Part shown: positions 10,986-23,800 of the stretch, in pieces
Position numbering within the stretch: position 1 is the stretch's first letter
How the letters are laid out: every line of letters starts with the position of its first letter
Origin: Begonia masoniana
Taxonomy: Eukaryota; Streptophyta; Magnoliopsida; Cucurbitales; Begoniaceae
Length of the DNA stretch: 64,000 bases
Direction of reading: 5' to 3'
NCBI GenBank assembly: GCA_022432975.1
Contig: CM039503.1
Span: 41,708,869 to 41,772,868 of the forward strand
The notes under the pieces: generated by a model
Database searches by the model: none
What the model saw: only the letters and a program-made list of their open reading frames with translations
Told to the model about the DNA's origin: nothing
Made by a program: the position numbers and the translations under genes

Positions 10986-11498
10986 CTCTTGTGTCCCCAT
11001 ATAAAGAAAAAACTTGAGAAGCTAGAAAGTGCAACTCGAAATTGGAATGCTCAGTTTGCGGGAGCTGCACGATTTGAAGTCAACAACGGCTACGAACAAT
11101 ATGTGGTCGACATGAATATGGGTGTGTGCAACTGCACGAGATGGGAGCTTACTGGAATTTTGTGTGTCCATTCCATTCCATGCATGCATTTCATGAAACT
11201 TGCACCAAAAAATTACGTGCATCGATGCTATCATTGGGGAACTTACCTGCAGATATACTCACAGTTTATTTAACCCGTGAGCGGTCCCCAAATGTGGCCG
11301 CAAATACCAAATCTAAAGGAACTAATCCCGCTCAGAAAATATCGCCAACTTGGTAGGCCGAAGAAGACAAGGGTGTGAGATGTCGATAAGCCGTCAAGTT
11401 TGACAATTAGTAGGCAGAACTCAAAGGTGTTGTGCTGTATATGTTGGTAGAAGGGGCACAATAGTCGTACTTGTCCTCACCGGGGATGCACTTCAGGC
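10986..11498 (+). pseudogene. MULE transposase pseudogene, C-terminal part with SWIM finger and zinc knuckle
   Basis: From CPHIKKKLEKLESATRNWNA the sequence reads into YVVDMNMGVCNCTRWELTGI, then LCVHSIPCMH. The CxC...CxH pattern is the SWIM zinc finger typical of plant MULE transposases. Further on, in shifted frames, come a basic stretch (LGRPKKT) and a CCHC zinc knuckle at about 11430-11473 (C-x2-C-x4-H-x4-C) with an in-frame TAG inside it. About 250 further A/T-rich bases, including a possible acceptor TTATGTGCAG at about 11620, may be the 3' end of the gene. Confidence 0.82.
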
Positions 11499-11679
11499 GC
11501 TGCTTCTCAAGACATGTTTATGAATTTCAATACATTTGACGGGACATAGGTACAGTTCAACACATTTCGCTCATAAACACACTGTACATATGTTTTAATA
11601 TAGTTTTCATTATGTGCAGGAATTTTCTACAAGCGGCTATAGAAGAAGAAACATATGACTATCTTCGGGTTGTAATTTA

Positions 11680-12227
11680 TTATATCGGCTTGTTCGGACC
11701 AGAAGGACATCGCAAAGCTTAATGCTTGCAAGGCAGGTTTGAGTACTCCACTTTTTTCATAATGTAACGATTTTACAGCATGTTGACTGTCTCTTTATCT
11801 TGGAACAAATTTCATTTAATATATGTTTCGCTCCATCAATCTCGGAAGATCCATCAATGTGATTGAGTACTCCACTTTTTACAAAATCTAACGAAACGTA
11901 TTTTGACAACTTTTCCAAACTTGTCTTACAAGCATTAAGCTTTGCGTATTTTGATAACGCAAATCTTTAAGCTTGTAAGGCAGGTTTGGAAAAGTTGTCA
12001 AAATATGTTTTGTTAGATTATAAAAAAAGAGTGGAGTACTCAATCACATTGATGGATCTTCCGAGATTGATGGAGCAAAACATATATTAAATGAGATTTA
12101 TTCCAAGAGAAAGAGGTGGTGAACATGCTGTAAAATCGTTATATTATGAAAAGAGTGGAGTACTCAAACCTGCCTTGTAAGCACTAAGCTTTGCGATGTC
12201 CTTCTGGTCTGAAGAAGTCGATATAAC
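11680..12227. repeat. Foldback: long inverted repeat with arms of about 265 nt
   Basis: The left arm starts TTATATCGGCTTGTTCGGAC at 11680. The right arm, reverse-complemented, starts TTATATCGACTTCTTCAGAC at 12227. The arms stay similar to a tight centre at about 11946-11955 (loop TATTTTGATA). Landmarks such as AAGGACATCGCAAAGCTTA and GAGTACTCCACTTTTT appear in both arms. No TSD was recognised. It lies downstream of the MULE transposase, between the two convergent genes. It could be a foldback element or a palindromic duplication. Confidence 0.85.
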
Positions 12228-12246
12228 AAGTGTTAAACGAAGTCTG

Positions 12247-13579
12247 TGTTAGTGATTTTATACACCCTAACGCAAGTTTACGTGTCGCTAACGAAGTAAT
12301 AAAGTAAGTAAAAGTCGATCCCACGAGGACATTCTTAACTAAATTAATTTTGCTATAAAATTCTATAAAAATAAAAGTAAGAATATCGAAAATAGATGAG
12401 TAGCAAAGAATGATAAAATAAAATAACTCAAAATTAATAAAGACTGAATTTGAAATGAATTAAGAAGGTAAATATGGTAAAAGCCTTGATTAAGGTTGAT
12501 TTCCTCATTACATGCAATTTACTATTGATACTACAGGAATGCTACAACATTCTCCACAGAACAGCAAAAACTAATAATTTCTAGGGTTCTATCGAATTAC
12601 CTAGTTAAATTCGTTTCAGAATTTCTTTTCGACTTTGAAAAGATAAAACTTAATCTGAACTTTCTTTGTATTCTATTCCTATTCTTAATGCCAAATAAAT
12701 TAATGTTAGCGACTTTGCAACAAATTTAATTTATTTAATTACTCATGCATCTTACAATTTTTATTTATCTATCGATTCAATAGGAACATCTGACATTGAA
12801 TCTGGCTATCGACACAATTCAGATTACGCAATAAAAATCATGAGAAATTGTTCGATGAAAAATACGTAACATTCATAGATCAAAATAAAAACATATAATG
12901 AGTACTTTTTCTCCCAACCAAGATTAAAGAAACTAGTCTAAAATCATAATAATAAAATCAAAAATAATAATCATCCCAAGAAAAATAAATCAGAGGGAGA
13001 AGAAAGAAATTTGTTCTAGCAGCCCTCTATAGCAGCCAAGCTTTTCTCCTTTTCTTCTCCAATTTCCTTCTCTCCCCTCTGCCTTCTTCTGCGTGCGTAG
13101 TGTGTTGTATCTCTTTCTCCAGATCTCCCCCTTTTAGTTCTCTCTCTTCCTTCCATAATTTTTGGCAGCCAAATCCCCTTTTTTTCTCTTTTCTTGTTTT
13201 TCTTCTTTTCCTTGATTTATGTCCTTTATTTCAGGTAAAAATAATCTCCTTTATTGATTTATTTTCTCTCTCTTCGAGATTTTCATATTCTTCAGCCATT
13301 TTAATTTGCTTATCTATTAAAGCACTGATCTTTCCTTTTGTATTTTTTCGCTAATAAATTTGCATTCAAATAAGATAATACAAAATTTGAATTAGTGATA
13401 AAAATCTGCTTTTATTAGAGAATATGCATGAAATACTTTAAATTCAACCAATCTCTTGATGCTGCAGCATCCTATAGCAATATCAATAAATTATACTAAT
13501 TTCTTTTTACATTCACTCAAATCATACAAGTTATATCAATTAAAAGTAGTATAAAATAACTCTAATTTAAGAGTTATCA
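12247..13579 (-). mobile_element. Solo LTR S, Athila/Tat-like
   Basis: On the - strand it begins TGATAACTCTTAAATTAGAG and ends ATCACTAACA (TG...CA). Near its end it carries CCTCGTGGGATCGACTTTTA, a phrase I know from LTR ends of plant Tat/Athila-type elements. No primer site or polypurine tract adjoins it, so it is a solo LTR. The flanking bases (GTCTG before, ATCCG after) differ by two transitions, so the TSD is only a possibility. The clade is inferred from sequence style. Confidence 0.6.
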
Positions 13580-13985
13580 ATCCGTCAAATACATTGACGG
13601 ATCTCGGAACTGTCAACTACTCTACAGTGGGTACATGAACCTTAGCTATAATTATTTATTTCTTTTATAATTATTTAAAAAACAAAATAAAATTGAAAAA
13701 TAGGCAAAGTTTCATTTGTTTTATGACTCCCCCATAGCTATCTTCAAAAAATTTATGCATATTGAAATCACAAATATATACCCAACAGCCAGATCCAGTA
13801 CAAATATAAAATAAATGGTAATATAGAACAAACATAAACTAAACTAAAATGAGTAACAGATACTAAATAACATACAGCCAGATCCACCACATAACCTAAA
13901 TTAAATGACAAGCATAAAGTAGAGTGCATTAAAATACATACATGAAATAAAGTTACAAACTAAAATTAAAAGTACATTAACTAAA
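13580..13985 (-). other. A/T-rich 3' flank of ORF H
   Basis: No ORF or repeat array is visible. The segment follows the stop codon of H on the - strand and should be its 3' untranslated region and spacer. A small perfect palindrome (TCCGTCAA, TACA, TTGACGGA) lies at 13582-13601. Confidence 0.5.
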
Positions 13986-14222
13986 CTACAGTAAGGGTGG
14001 AACATCGTCATCATTGCCCTCTTCACGCCAATGCTCGAAGGAGTCTACGATCCGTATCTAGGCCAATCTGAGCTCATTCATCCTCTCCTCCATCTTGTCC
14101 AACCTCTCCTCCATCCTGTCCCACCCCTGCTCCCACCTGTCAAGCCTCTGCTCCCACGTACTAGCCTTTGGGGGTACAGTGGCGTCCTCAGTGGTGGTTG
14201 CGTCCTCTATTGGAACATCCCG
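13986..14222 (-). pseudogene. ORF H, C-terminal part (plant transposon-associated protein)
   Basis: On the - strand, starting at the U insertion, the frame reads DVPIEDATTTEDATVPPKAS and then a heptad-like charged segment (WEQRLDRWEQGWDRMEERLD). This should form a coiled coil. A stop follows at about 14062. The frame then continues to an acidic tail (EGNDDDVPPLL) and ends at 13986. When U and one TSD copy are removed, the frame joins directly to the upstream part at 58884. I do not know its biochemical role. The upstream part resembles the Pfam 'putative plant transposon protein' family. Confidence 0.6.
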
Positions 14223-14383
14223 TGTAACGGTTTGAAAAATTGTATAACTTAATTGGAATAGTGTTTTGAGGATATTTTGTAGAAATAAATGTAAAAATAT
14301 ATGTTTTAATTTTTGGATTGAAGAAATAATAAATTAATATACAAAATTTGATGATTTAAACATAAAATAAAATGCATATTGGG

Positions 14384-14567
14384 GCCGATTGATCGCCTGA
14401 AGGAGGCGATCGATCGCCAAAATGTTGTAAGGAGAAGGAACGAGTTCGTCAATGTAGGTGCCGATCGATCTCCCCTTGGCAGGCGATCGATCGCCCCTTG
14501 TATATACATGAGGGGTTCAGCATTTCACCAGAGTTGATTGATCGGCTGGGATAGCCGATCGATCGCC
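14384..14567 (+). repeat. Three GATCGATCGC hairpins in LTR U
   Basis: Three stem-loops have different loops and share GATCGATCGCC on the 3' arm: GATCGCC/GGCGATC at about 14391, GATCGATC/GATCGATC at about 14463 and GATCGGCT/AGCCGATC at about 14539. The same hairpin type occurs in Y2 (62498-62648) and, amplified, in Y1 (8285-8965). Confidence 0.75.
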
Positions 14568-15889
14568 ACTGTTAAATTAAAACGTATAAAATTGAATTTT
14601 ATCATAATTTGAATTAGATTAAAATTAAGTATGATTAATGATTAATTAATCAAGGTATTTTAGTAATTAACCAAAAAGTGAAGGGTAAAATTGTCTTTAT
14701 ATTGGATAGAATTTGGTTTAATGTAATTAAACCATTAACCCTATTGATGAAAGAGGTAGGTGGCAATGAGTTACGGGGAGAAGAGAGAAAGTGGAAAGGA
14801 AAGAATGAAAAAGAAACAAAAAAGGGAGAGAGAGAGAAACAGAAGGGAAAAACAAAGAGCGTCGAGAGAAAAAAAGAAAATGCAGAAAAGAGAGGAAAAA
14901 AGGAGGGGTAGATTTGTGAATCGTCAATCCGTCCTTTAGGGAAAAGCGTTCGTCTCGGTGAGAGGATCGTTTTGGCATAGGAATCGTTAAACTCGGTGGA
15001 GGTTTTTGGTTAAAGAGGTGGAACCGACAACAACGCAAGTAATTCTAATGGTTAAAAATGTTAGTTTAAGCTTTATCGTTGGATAGTTTGATGATTTTTG
15101 ATGGAAATCATAGGCTGATTGTTGCTATAGATGTAAATTGAAAATGATTTTGGGTGCAATGAATTATGTGGCTAAGAGTGTAACGCCCCGAAAATCCACC
15201 CGGATTCCCAGTTCGCTACAGGGACTACCCTGAGATAAACGACTCATTAATTTCCCTTAATCCTAACCATTAAGCACCACGGCGTCCTCCCCGAAAATTT
15301 CGGCAGAGTAACGCCTGAAAATGGCACCCCCAAAATGCAAAGTACCTGCAAACGAATAAATCCCAACCAATTCAGAATACTCCTACTCAACTATCTAGCA
15401 TACGAAATCACCAAATAGCAGTAAAAAGGGAAACTAAAATACTAACATCCTTAAGTGAAGAAAGTTCACCGTATAGGGCGACATATCACCGTTAACTATG
15501 ACTATATACAAAAAATACAACTACCCCCACAAAAGACGAAAGTCTTACTCTCTATCAACACCATGCTACGGCTTCTCCTGGATCGAGTCGCCCTAACACT
15601 GTCATCAACCGGGGCCCTGGTCGCACGCCACCAACTGCCACCTACTCCTAGTCAGACTCTCGGTACACACCCACCAGCTCAGCAGTACCTACACCACAGA
15701 ACACACCGTAAGTTCAAAGCTTAGCAAGTAAAGTGCTGAAAAATAAACGTGAAGTATGAAAACTGGTTATGCAATCCTAACACATGTAGGTCTCTACACA
15801 CGTTGTCATCATCTCACCGCATCGCATCTCACCGAGGTTTGGAATGTAACTGCACCGGGCAGTCAGTTCGTACACCGCACTGTTTACCG

Positions 15890-16210
15890 GCACGTCACCG
15901 CCGTCCTGGTTCCTCCAGAAATGGGGTCCATAAGTCACACCCAAAACCCCCTGTCCCGACTCGAAATGTAACCACCTGAGACAGTCGGACGATACACCGC
16001 ACTGCCATCGACACGTCGCCACCACTCCAGCTCGTCCCGAAAGCGGGGCCCACAGTCACACTCCAGCCCACTGTCTCGACTCGAAGTGCAACCGTCCGGG
16101 CAGTCGGCCAATACACTGCACTACCATCAGCACGTCGCCACCATTCCAGCTCGTCCCGGAAGCGGGGCCCACAGTCACACTCCAGCCCACTGTCGCCTGT
16201 CCACACCATA
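15890..16210 (-). repeat. 120-bp repeat of LTR Z, about 3 copies
   Basis: Copies centred on CCACTCCAGCTCGTCCCG (about 16021) and CCATTCCAGCTCGTCCCG (about 16141), plus a diverged one at about 15900, reverse-complement the unit at 127-985. Copy number has changed from about seven to three between the two Z copies. Confidence 0.85.
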
Positions 16211-16289
16211 CCTCACCTCCACTACTTTCCCTCAGTGCTTGAAAACATGCTCAAAACATTTTGCGTAGCTTTTAAAACATGATGCATGC

Positions 16290-17240
16290 TGACCATAATC
16301 AACTAATTACGACTCCACTTACGCATCACACCATAATCAACTAATTACGACTCCACATACGCATCACAATCACAAACGTACCTACAACCCATAACATGCA
16401 CAAAACTCACAACTGACGTACAACTGACCCACAACCTACACACACAACTGACCAACAACCTACACGATACTCGCAACCTACGTACAACTCACCCACAGCC
16501 TGTACAAGACTCATAACATACATACCATTAACCCATAACCAGCACAAGACTCATAACGCACGTACCACTAACCCATAACCTGCACAAGACTCACAACCTA
16601 CACACAACTAGCCCACAATCTACACAAGACTCACAACCTATACAAAACTGGCCCACATCCTGCACAAGACTCACAACTTTCACCAGGCTCACCACATACA
16701 TACGACTGTCCCACAACCCTCACAAGGCTCACCTATGAACAACTTCCCCACAACCCTCACAAGGCACACCATCTACGTACAATTGTCCCATAACCGTCAC
16801 AGGCTCACCCACTACGTCACCACCTACGTAAAACTGTCCACACCCTCACAAGGCTCACCACCTATGTACGACTGTCCCACAACCCTCACAAGGCTGACCA
16901 CATACGTACGACTGTCCCATAACCCTCATTAGGCTCATCACCAACGTACAACTATCCCACAACCCTTACAAGGCTCACCACCTACGTACAACTGTCTCAC
17001 ATCCTGCTAGAACTCACATCATACCACTGATGATGACTGCACGTACACATCACATACAAACTACTCATGACCTACACAACATGCCCAACTAATGACAACT
17101 TCTCGTCCACATCCGTACTTACAACCCACCACGTATGCAAGACTCACAACATACCACTAATGATGACTACAAATCCCCATCACATCACACACGTACCTAC
17201 AACTTATAACCTACATACCATTAACCCATAACCTGCACAA
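16290..17240 (-). repeat. Diverged 18-22-bp repeats of LTR Z
   Basis: Irregular copies of ACTCACAACCTACACACAAC-like and ACGTACGACTGTCCCACAAC-like units fill this stretch. They are the degenerate background from which the perfect 40-bp array that follows has grown. A longer diverged duplication of 16930-17210 recurs at 18090-18400. Confidence 0.8.
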
Positions 17241-18078
17241 GACTCACAACCTACACACAACTAGCCCACAATCTACACAAGACTCACAACCTACACACAA
17301 CTAGCCCACAATCTACACAAGACTCACAACCTACACACAACTAGCCCACAATCTACACAAGACTCACAACCTACACACAACTAGCCCACAATCTACACAA
17401 GACTCACAACCTACACACAACTAGCCCACAATCTACACAAGACTCACAACCTACACACAACTAGCCCACAATCTACACAAGACTCACAACCTACACACAA
17501 CTAGCCCACAATCTACACAAGACTCACAACCTACACACAACTAGCCCACAATCTACACAAGACTCACAACCTACACACAACTAGCCCACAATCTACACAA
17601 GACTCACAACCTACACACAACTAGCCCACAATCTACACAAGACTCACAACCTACACACAACTAGCCCACAATCTACACAAGACTCACAACCTACACACAA
17701 CTAGCCCACAATCTACACAAGACTCACAACCTACACACAACTAGCCCACAATCTACACAAGACTCACAACCTACACACAACTAGCCCACAATCTACACAA
17801 GACTCACAACCTACACACAACTAGCCCACAATCTACACAAGACTCACAACCTACACACAACTAGCCCACAATCTACACAAGACTCACAACCTACACACAA
17901 CTAGCCCACAATCTACACAAGACTCACAACCTACACACAACTAGCCCACAATCTACACAAGACTCACAACCTACACACAACTAGCCCACAATCTACACAA
18001 GACTCACAACCTACACACAACTAGCCCACAATCTACACAAGACTCACAACCTACACACAACTAGCCCACAATCTACAC
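17241..18078 (-). repeat. 40-bp tandem array, about 21 perfect copies
   Basis: The unit joins GACTCACAACCTACACACAA to CTAGCCCACAATCTACACAA. About 21 units follow each other with no difference visible by eye. Duplicated flanks on both sides (TGATGATGACTGCACGTACA at about 17031 and 18203) suggest the array grew inside a larger duplication. Confidence 0.93.
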
Positions 18079-18442
18079 GTACGATGTCCCATAAACCTCA
18101 TTAGGCTCATCACCAACGTACAACTATCCCACAACCCTTACAAGGCTCACCACCTACGTACAACTGTCTCACATCCTGCATAGAACTCACATCATACCAC
18201 TGATGATGACTGCACGTACACATCACATACAAACTACTCATGACCTACCACAACATGCCCAACTAATGACAATCTTCTGTCCACATCCGTACTTACAACC
18301 CACCACGTATGCAAGACTCACAACATACCACTAATGATGACTACAAATCCCCATCACATCACACACGTACCTACAACTTATAACCTACATACCATGACCA
18401 ACTAACGACGATTTCGCATCCACATCACATACCGACTACTCA

Positions 18443-20649
18443 TGTAGCACCCGGTTTCATTGAGCCAACTTAATTTGTCAACTAATAGTGAATGTTTTAT
18501 AGATGAAATTGGGGGAAATTAGTGATTAGGCAAATGAGTGACTAGGTGAGGGCATAATGGTAAATTGAGATATAAAGTGGATAACCTATTTAAGGGAAGA
18601 GGTTCTGCGTTTAATGCACAGTAGCCGCCACCCTATTACCATTTCCCTTTGTTTGATTTTCAGCTCAGCTCAGCAGATTTCTTTCTGACATTTTACTCTC
18701 TGATTTTCTCCATTCTAGGTGAGTTTGTTTCATTTTTACTTGTTGTTTTAATGATTAGATAACAGAGAGATTATAGGGGAGTGTTCGTGAATGTTGTGAG
18801 TGAGAGTTAATTTCAGGTTTTGGGGAGAACTAGGAATGCTCGACGAGCAGGACTTCCAGCTAGTTTCCCTAAGATTTCTAAATAGTTTAGAATAAAGTTT
18901 AGTAATGTGGTGCTCTGTTTACGATTATAGGTGAGCAGACTCCTGAAGTAGCTTACAACCAAACAATATTAAGAAGACCAGGTAAGTGAAGTATGTTTGT
19001 GCCTTCGGGCCTACATCACAAAACAATAGGGTTATGTGTGCTTGAATGTGTTTGTATGTCATGCATCATATTTTTGAAAGTATGCGAAATTGAATTTACA
19101 TGAAATGGCATGGTAAGGAATGAACAGACTGTAACAGATAAGCTATTAAGGGAACTAATCCGCCCCTTAACTTATGAAGGGATTTATACTTTGGGAAAAG
19201 TGATCCAACTCCTAATTTCACAGGGGGATCTGAACAGTTGTTAAGAGAACTAATCCGCCCCTTAATCGAGAGAGAGGATGTATGACTTTGGGAGAAGTGA
19301 TCCAACTCCCAATTTCACAGGTGATCAGATCAAAAACGAATACATATGCAACTGAGATGAGAAAGTAGAAACTGCATGTTTAGGAATTTATGTTTCAGCA
19401 TTCCATTTCATTACTTCTTTACTTACTTAGTATTAGGCTAATAGATGAGTTTTGTGATGTAGGTGAAGAAGTGACAGCAGGTGTGTTCTCTGAGTTTGCT
19501 GAGAACTAGGCAGGTTGGAGGGGTGCATTCATGCACCGATCTAGTAACTGATGGGGCGGTTTAATTAGTGTCAGTAGATGAGAAGGTTTAGTGAACCATG
19601 ATTCAATTTAAATATGTTGAGAGTTTTTGTGACAGTGGTAGTTTTAATGTTTTTGAATACATTTTAGACCTTTCTGAAAATGATACTCTGTTGGTTTTAA
19701 TAGTGGTTTTACCAAATCTTGGAGTAATGCACGGATTTAAGTAGTTTTGAATGATTTTTAGTAAAATGCTCAAGTTCTTTTAGTAGTCGGAGTTTTCTTT
19801 GTTTAGAGTGAAATTGTTGCTATGCTGTTTTGTTGAGTGTTTTTGATCTATCGGTAGATGATGTCTATCGGTAGATGTTGAGTATTTTTGATCTATCGGT
19901 AGATGATGTCTATGGCAGATGATGAGTATTTTTGGTCTATCGGTGGATTTAGTCCATCGGTAGAAGTCGAGAGTTTTGTCTATCGGTGGATGTAGTCCAT
20001 CGGTGGATGTGAGTATGAGAATTTATCGTTTTGTGACCGGGTGATGTCGAGTATTATATCTATCAGAAGATGTAGAAAGAAATTTATCGTTTTGCGATCG
20101 CCAGATGTTACTTGAGGATTTTTTTTGTCGTCTAGTGACCGGATGACGCAGCTTGTTCTATCGGTAGATGTGTGCAGCCGACGCGTCGTCGGCAGATGTG
20201 AGCAGATGACGTGTGAAGTCGACATGTTGATTCTATCTCTGCTTCCATCGCTGAGTCTTTTGTCTTTACTTTTACCGCTGGCACTGTTTGGCGGTAGAAG
20301 CCTTCTGTTTCTGTTTCGGCCACTACCGTTGACTTTGTTCAGCAGAAGATGCGTTTGACTTTTTACGAACTTTAAGTCTTTCATGCTTAAGCCTTCGTTT
20401 CTTTTGGCTGAATTACTTCTTAATATTATAGCTGATTATTCAAACGTTGTTTCATAGTTTTGCTCAACTATGTTCTGCTCAACTCTGTTCTGCTCAATTG
20501 ATTTTTCCGCTGCAAAATTTTCAATGTTTACCTTGTAAAATGTCAAATTTTGTCCATTGAGTGAAGTTTTAGAATTTTCTAAAAAAATCCTATAGTTCGG
20601 TTCAGTATCTTGTGTAGCGAACCGGGTTCAGAAAACTCGGGGCGTTACA
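18443..20649 (+). repeat. 5' LTR of R (2207 bp)
   Basis: TGTAGCACCCGG to CGGGGCGTTACA. It matches the 3' LTR (27923-28081 plus 30467-32463) with scattered substitutions of a few percent. It has a TATTTAAG box near 18587, donor and acceptor-like signals (see microexon), twin hairpins at about 19145-19320, and short repeats of CTATCGGTAGATGATGT at 19850-20200. Confidence 0.95.
18931..18981 (+). other. Putative LTR microexon (R), 51 nt
   Basis: Preceded by TTACGATTATAG and followed by GTAAGTGAAGTA. The 3' LTR repeats it. X, V and Y LTRs hold 45-48 nt counterparts in the same relative place. The downstream acceptor-like block ends TTGTGATGTAG at 19462. Confidence 0.5.
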
Positions 20650-20652
20650 GTA

Positions 20653-20664
20653 TGGTATCAGAGA
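20653..20664 (+). other. Primer binding site (tRNA-Met initiator type)
   Basis: TGGTATCAGAGA lies three bases after the 5' LTR end. It matches the common plant gypsy primer site TGGTATCAGAGC, complementary to the 3' end of initiator methionine tRNA, with a change at the last base. Confidence 0.9.
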
Positions 20665-20805
20665 CATTCAGTTAAACCGTTCAAAAGATTACTCATCAGT
20701 GCCGATCGTCGCATGGGAGTACTCCAACAACTGTAAGTGTTTATGTTAGCTTTAGTTATTAGATGTTTATGAGAGTAGTTAACTCTGTGCAGGAAATCTT
20801 GTAAT

Positions 20806-23800
20806 ATGTCTAGATGACCAGGAAGACCAAGAGTACCAAGAGAGATACCGAATCCGGGACGCAAAGAAGATCCTAGTGTGATTAGGCAGCTGATAGATTT
20901 AGTGTGTCAGCAAACAGAGTTAGTGCGTCAGCAGTCCGATCAGTTAGGAGTGCTGCTGAACCGAGAGGTACAGGGAAGTGCCAACTTGAGTTCTAGCAAT
21001 GAACATTCTGGAGATAGATTCAGAAGGCTACGACCACCCACGTTTGATGGACAATCATCTGATCCGGTTATTGTTGAAGGGTGGCTTAGGAGGATTGAGA
21101 GTATGTTTAGGTGCGCCAACATTAGAGAAGGAGATAAGGTCACGTTGGCAACATTTCATTTGGCTGGTGATGCTCAACTTTGGTGGGAAACAATAGAGAC
21201 TATCACTGATGTTTTGGCGATGCCTTGGTCACAATTCAAGGACATTTTCTACTAGAAGTATTTTAACAGCACTGTCCAAACCGCGAAGAAGTTGGAGTTT
21301 CTGAACTTGAAGCAGACAGGGTCTGTGGCCGAGTACAGTAGGTAATTTGAGTCCCTGTCTAGGTTTGCTGGACATTTTGCCCACAGGGACGTGGATAAGG
21401 TGTTCAAATTTGTGCATGGGCTGAAGCCGGAAATTTATCGAGGAGTTAAATTTTGTGGTATTAAAGGCTTGACATTCAGCGAAGTTGTGTCCACTGCTCT
21501 GGAAGTGGAAGACACTGAAAGGAAGTTTGCTGGACCAAAGGAGGCCCCACAAAAATTTGTCCAGCCACACTAACAAAGAGGAATGAAGAGGCCAAGTGAA
21601 GGTCAGAATAGCCAAGGAACAGGAGGGAAAATACAGAATGCTAGGAAATTTCCCCAGTGTCCTAAGTGTTTGAAGAACCACTCAGGCGAGTGCAGATTGG
21701 GCTTTGGGAAGTGTTTCAACTGTGAGGAGGTTGGACACACGATCAAAGAATGCCCGAAGCCTAGAATCACCAGATGCTACAATTGTAACAAAGTCGGCCA
21801 TATTAGCAGAGACTGCCCAGCTTCTAAGAGTGGCCCTGCTATGATTAAACAGAGGATATTCTCCATGATGGAGTCTGGTGAGGAACAGCCCGCTGTTGTA
21901 TCAGGTACTATATTGATCAACTCTATACCTGCTTTTACTTTAATAGATTCTGGTGCAACACATTCTTTTATAGCATCTACGTTTGCAGTTAAGTTAGATG
22001 TACAGTCTTCGCCATCTGAACATGTGTTTAATGTCATGTTACCCTCTGGTGAATGCATGCTCTCTAGCCGAGTGATGCTTAATAGTGTGGTGATAGTGGA
22101 AAACAAGAATTGACCTGCTGATCTCATTATTATGGATATAATGGGATTTGATGTAATCCTAGGGATGGACTGGTTGTTTAAGCACCACGCCACAATTGAT
22201 TGTAGGACTGGAATAGTTAGCTTCCAACCCCCTAGTAGTTTGAAACATACCTTTCAAGCTTCGAAGAAGAATAAGGAAATATATGTGATGACTTCTATTA
22301 ACACTAGACCTTCCCCATGTTGAGAGTACTTGTGTTTCTTAGCTAGCGTTTTAGACACAAAACTTGTAGGGAAGGCAAATCCTCAAAATGTCTTAGTCGT
22401 CCAAGACTTTCCAGAAGTATTTTTGGATGACCTTCCTGGCTTGCCGCCAGATAGAGAAATTGAATTTGTTGTAGATGTTTACCCCGGCGACGAGCCTGTG
22501 TCTAAGAATCCATATAGGCTAGCGCCAACAGAACTTAAAGAATTAAAGAAGCAGTTGGAGGATCTGTTAGAGAAAGGGTTCATACGCCTTAGTTTTTCAC
22601 CGTGGGGTGCACCTGTCCTTTTTGTCAAAAAGAAGGATGGATCGATGCGGATGTGCATTGATTATCGGGAACTAAATAAGCTAACTGTCAAGAACAAGTA
22701 TCCATTGCCAAGGATTGATGATTTATTCGACCAACTTAATGGTGCAAGAGTCTTCTCTAAAATTGATCTAAGGTCAGGTTACTATCAATTGAAAGTCAAA
22801 TCTGAAGATATCCCAAAGACTGCCTTTCGCACAAGGTATGGACATTATGAGTTTTTGGTTATGTCATTTGGATTGACAAATGCACCGGCAGCCTTCATGG
22901 ATCTTATAAATAGAGTGTTTCATGAGTATTTGGACAAGTTTGTCATAGTGTTTATAGATGACATTCTAATGTATTCTAGTACTAAGGATGAGCATGCAAG
23001 GCGCTTGACCTTGGTGTTAGGATTACTTAGACAGCACCAACTTTATGCTAAGTTTTCCAAATGTGAGTTTTGGTTGGACAGAGTTCACTTTCTTGGTCAC
23101 GTGATCTCTGGAGATGGAATATCTGTCGATCCAGCTAAGGTTCAAGCAGTTAAGGAGTGGCCCCGACCGAAGAGTGCTGTAGATATTCAGAGTTTCCTTG
23201 GATTAGCAGGATATTACAGAAAATTTATTGAAGGATTTTCAAAGATTGCAACACCCCTCACTAGGTTAACAAGGAAAGATATCAAGTATGCTTGGACAGA
23301 GGAGTGTGAATCCAGTTTCCAGACCTTGAAAAAGAAATTGAGCAATGCCCCAATATTAACACTTCTCGTTGAGAATGGTAAATTTAGCATTTACTGTGAT
23401 GCATCCAAGATTGAACTTGGCTGTGTCTTGATGCAAGAGGGAAAGGTAATAGCCTATGCTTCTAGACAGTTGAAAACTCATGAGAAGAATTACCCTACAC
23501 ATGACTTGGAATTAGCTGCAGTGGTATTTGCACTTAAGATTTGGAGGCATTACTTGTATGGACAAACTTGTGAAATATTCTCGGACCATAAAAGTCTGAA
23601 ATATATCTTCACAGAGAAGGAATTAAATATGAGGCAATGTGGATGGTTGGAATTTGTAAAGGATTATGATTTTGAGATTAAATACCATCCTGGCAAAGCA
23701 AATGTGGTAGCTGATGCTTTGAGTAGAGTGACAACTTTAGCCTCAGCCTTGATTCTTGACGTACCATTAGCCTTAGAGTCTGAATTCCAAAGGTTTAATC

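Noticed and set aside
13986..14222. H as a normal host gene
   Set aside because: It carries frameshifts and stops, resembles transposon-associated proteins and lies between MULE remnants.
17241..18078. Possible CRISPR array
   Set aside because: Direct repeats follow each other without unique spacers, no cas genes are present, and the context is plant retrotransposon DNA. The same applies to the 26-, 55-, 60- and 91-bp arrays.
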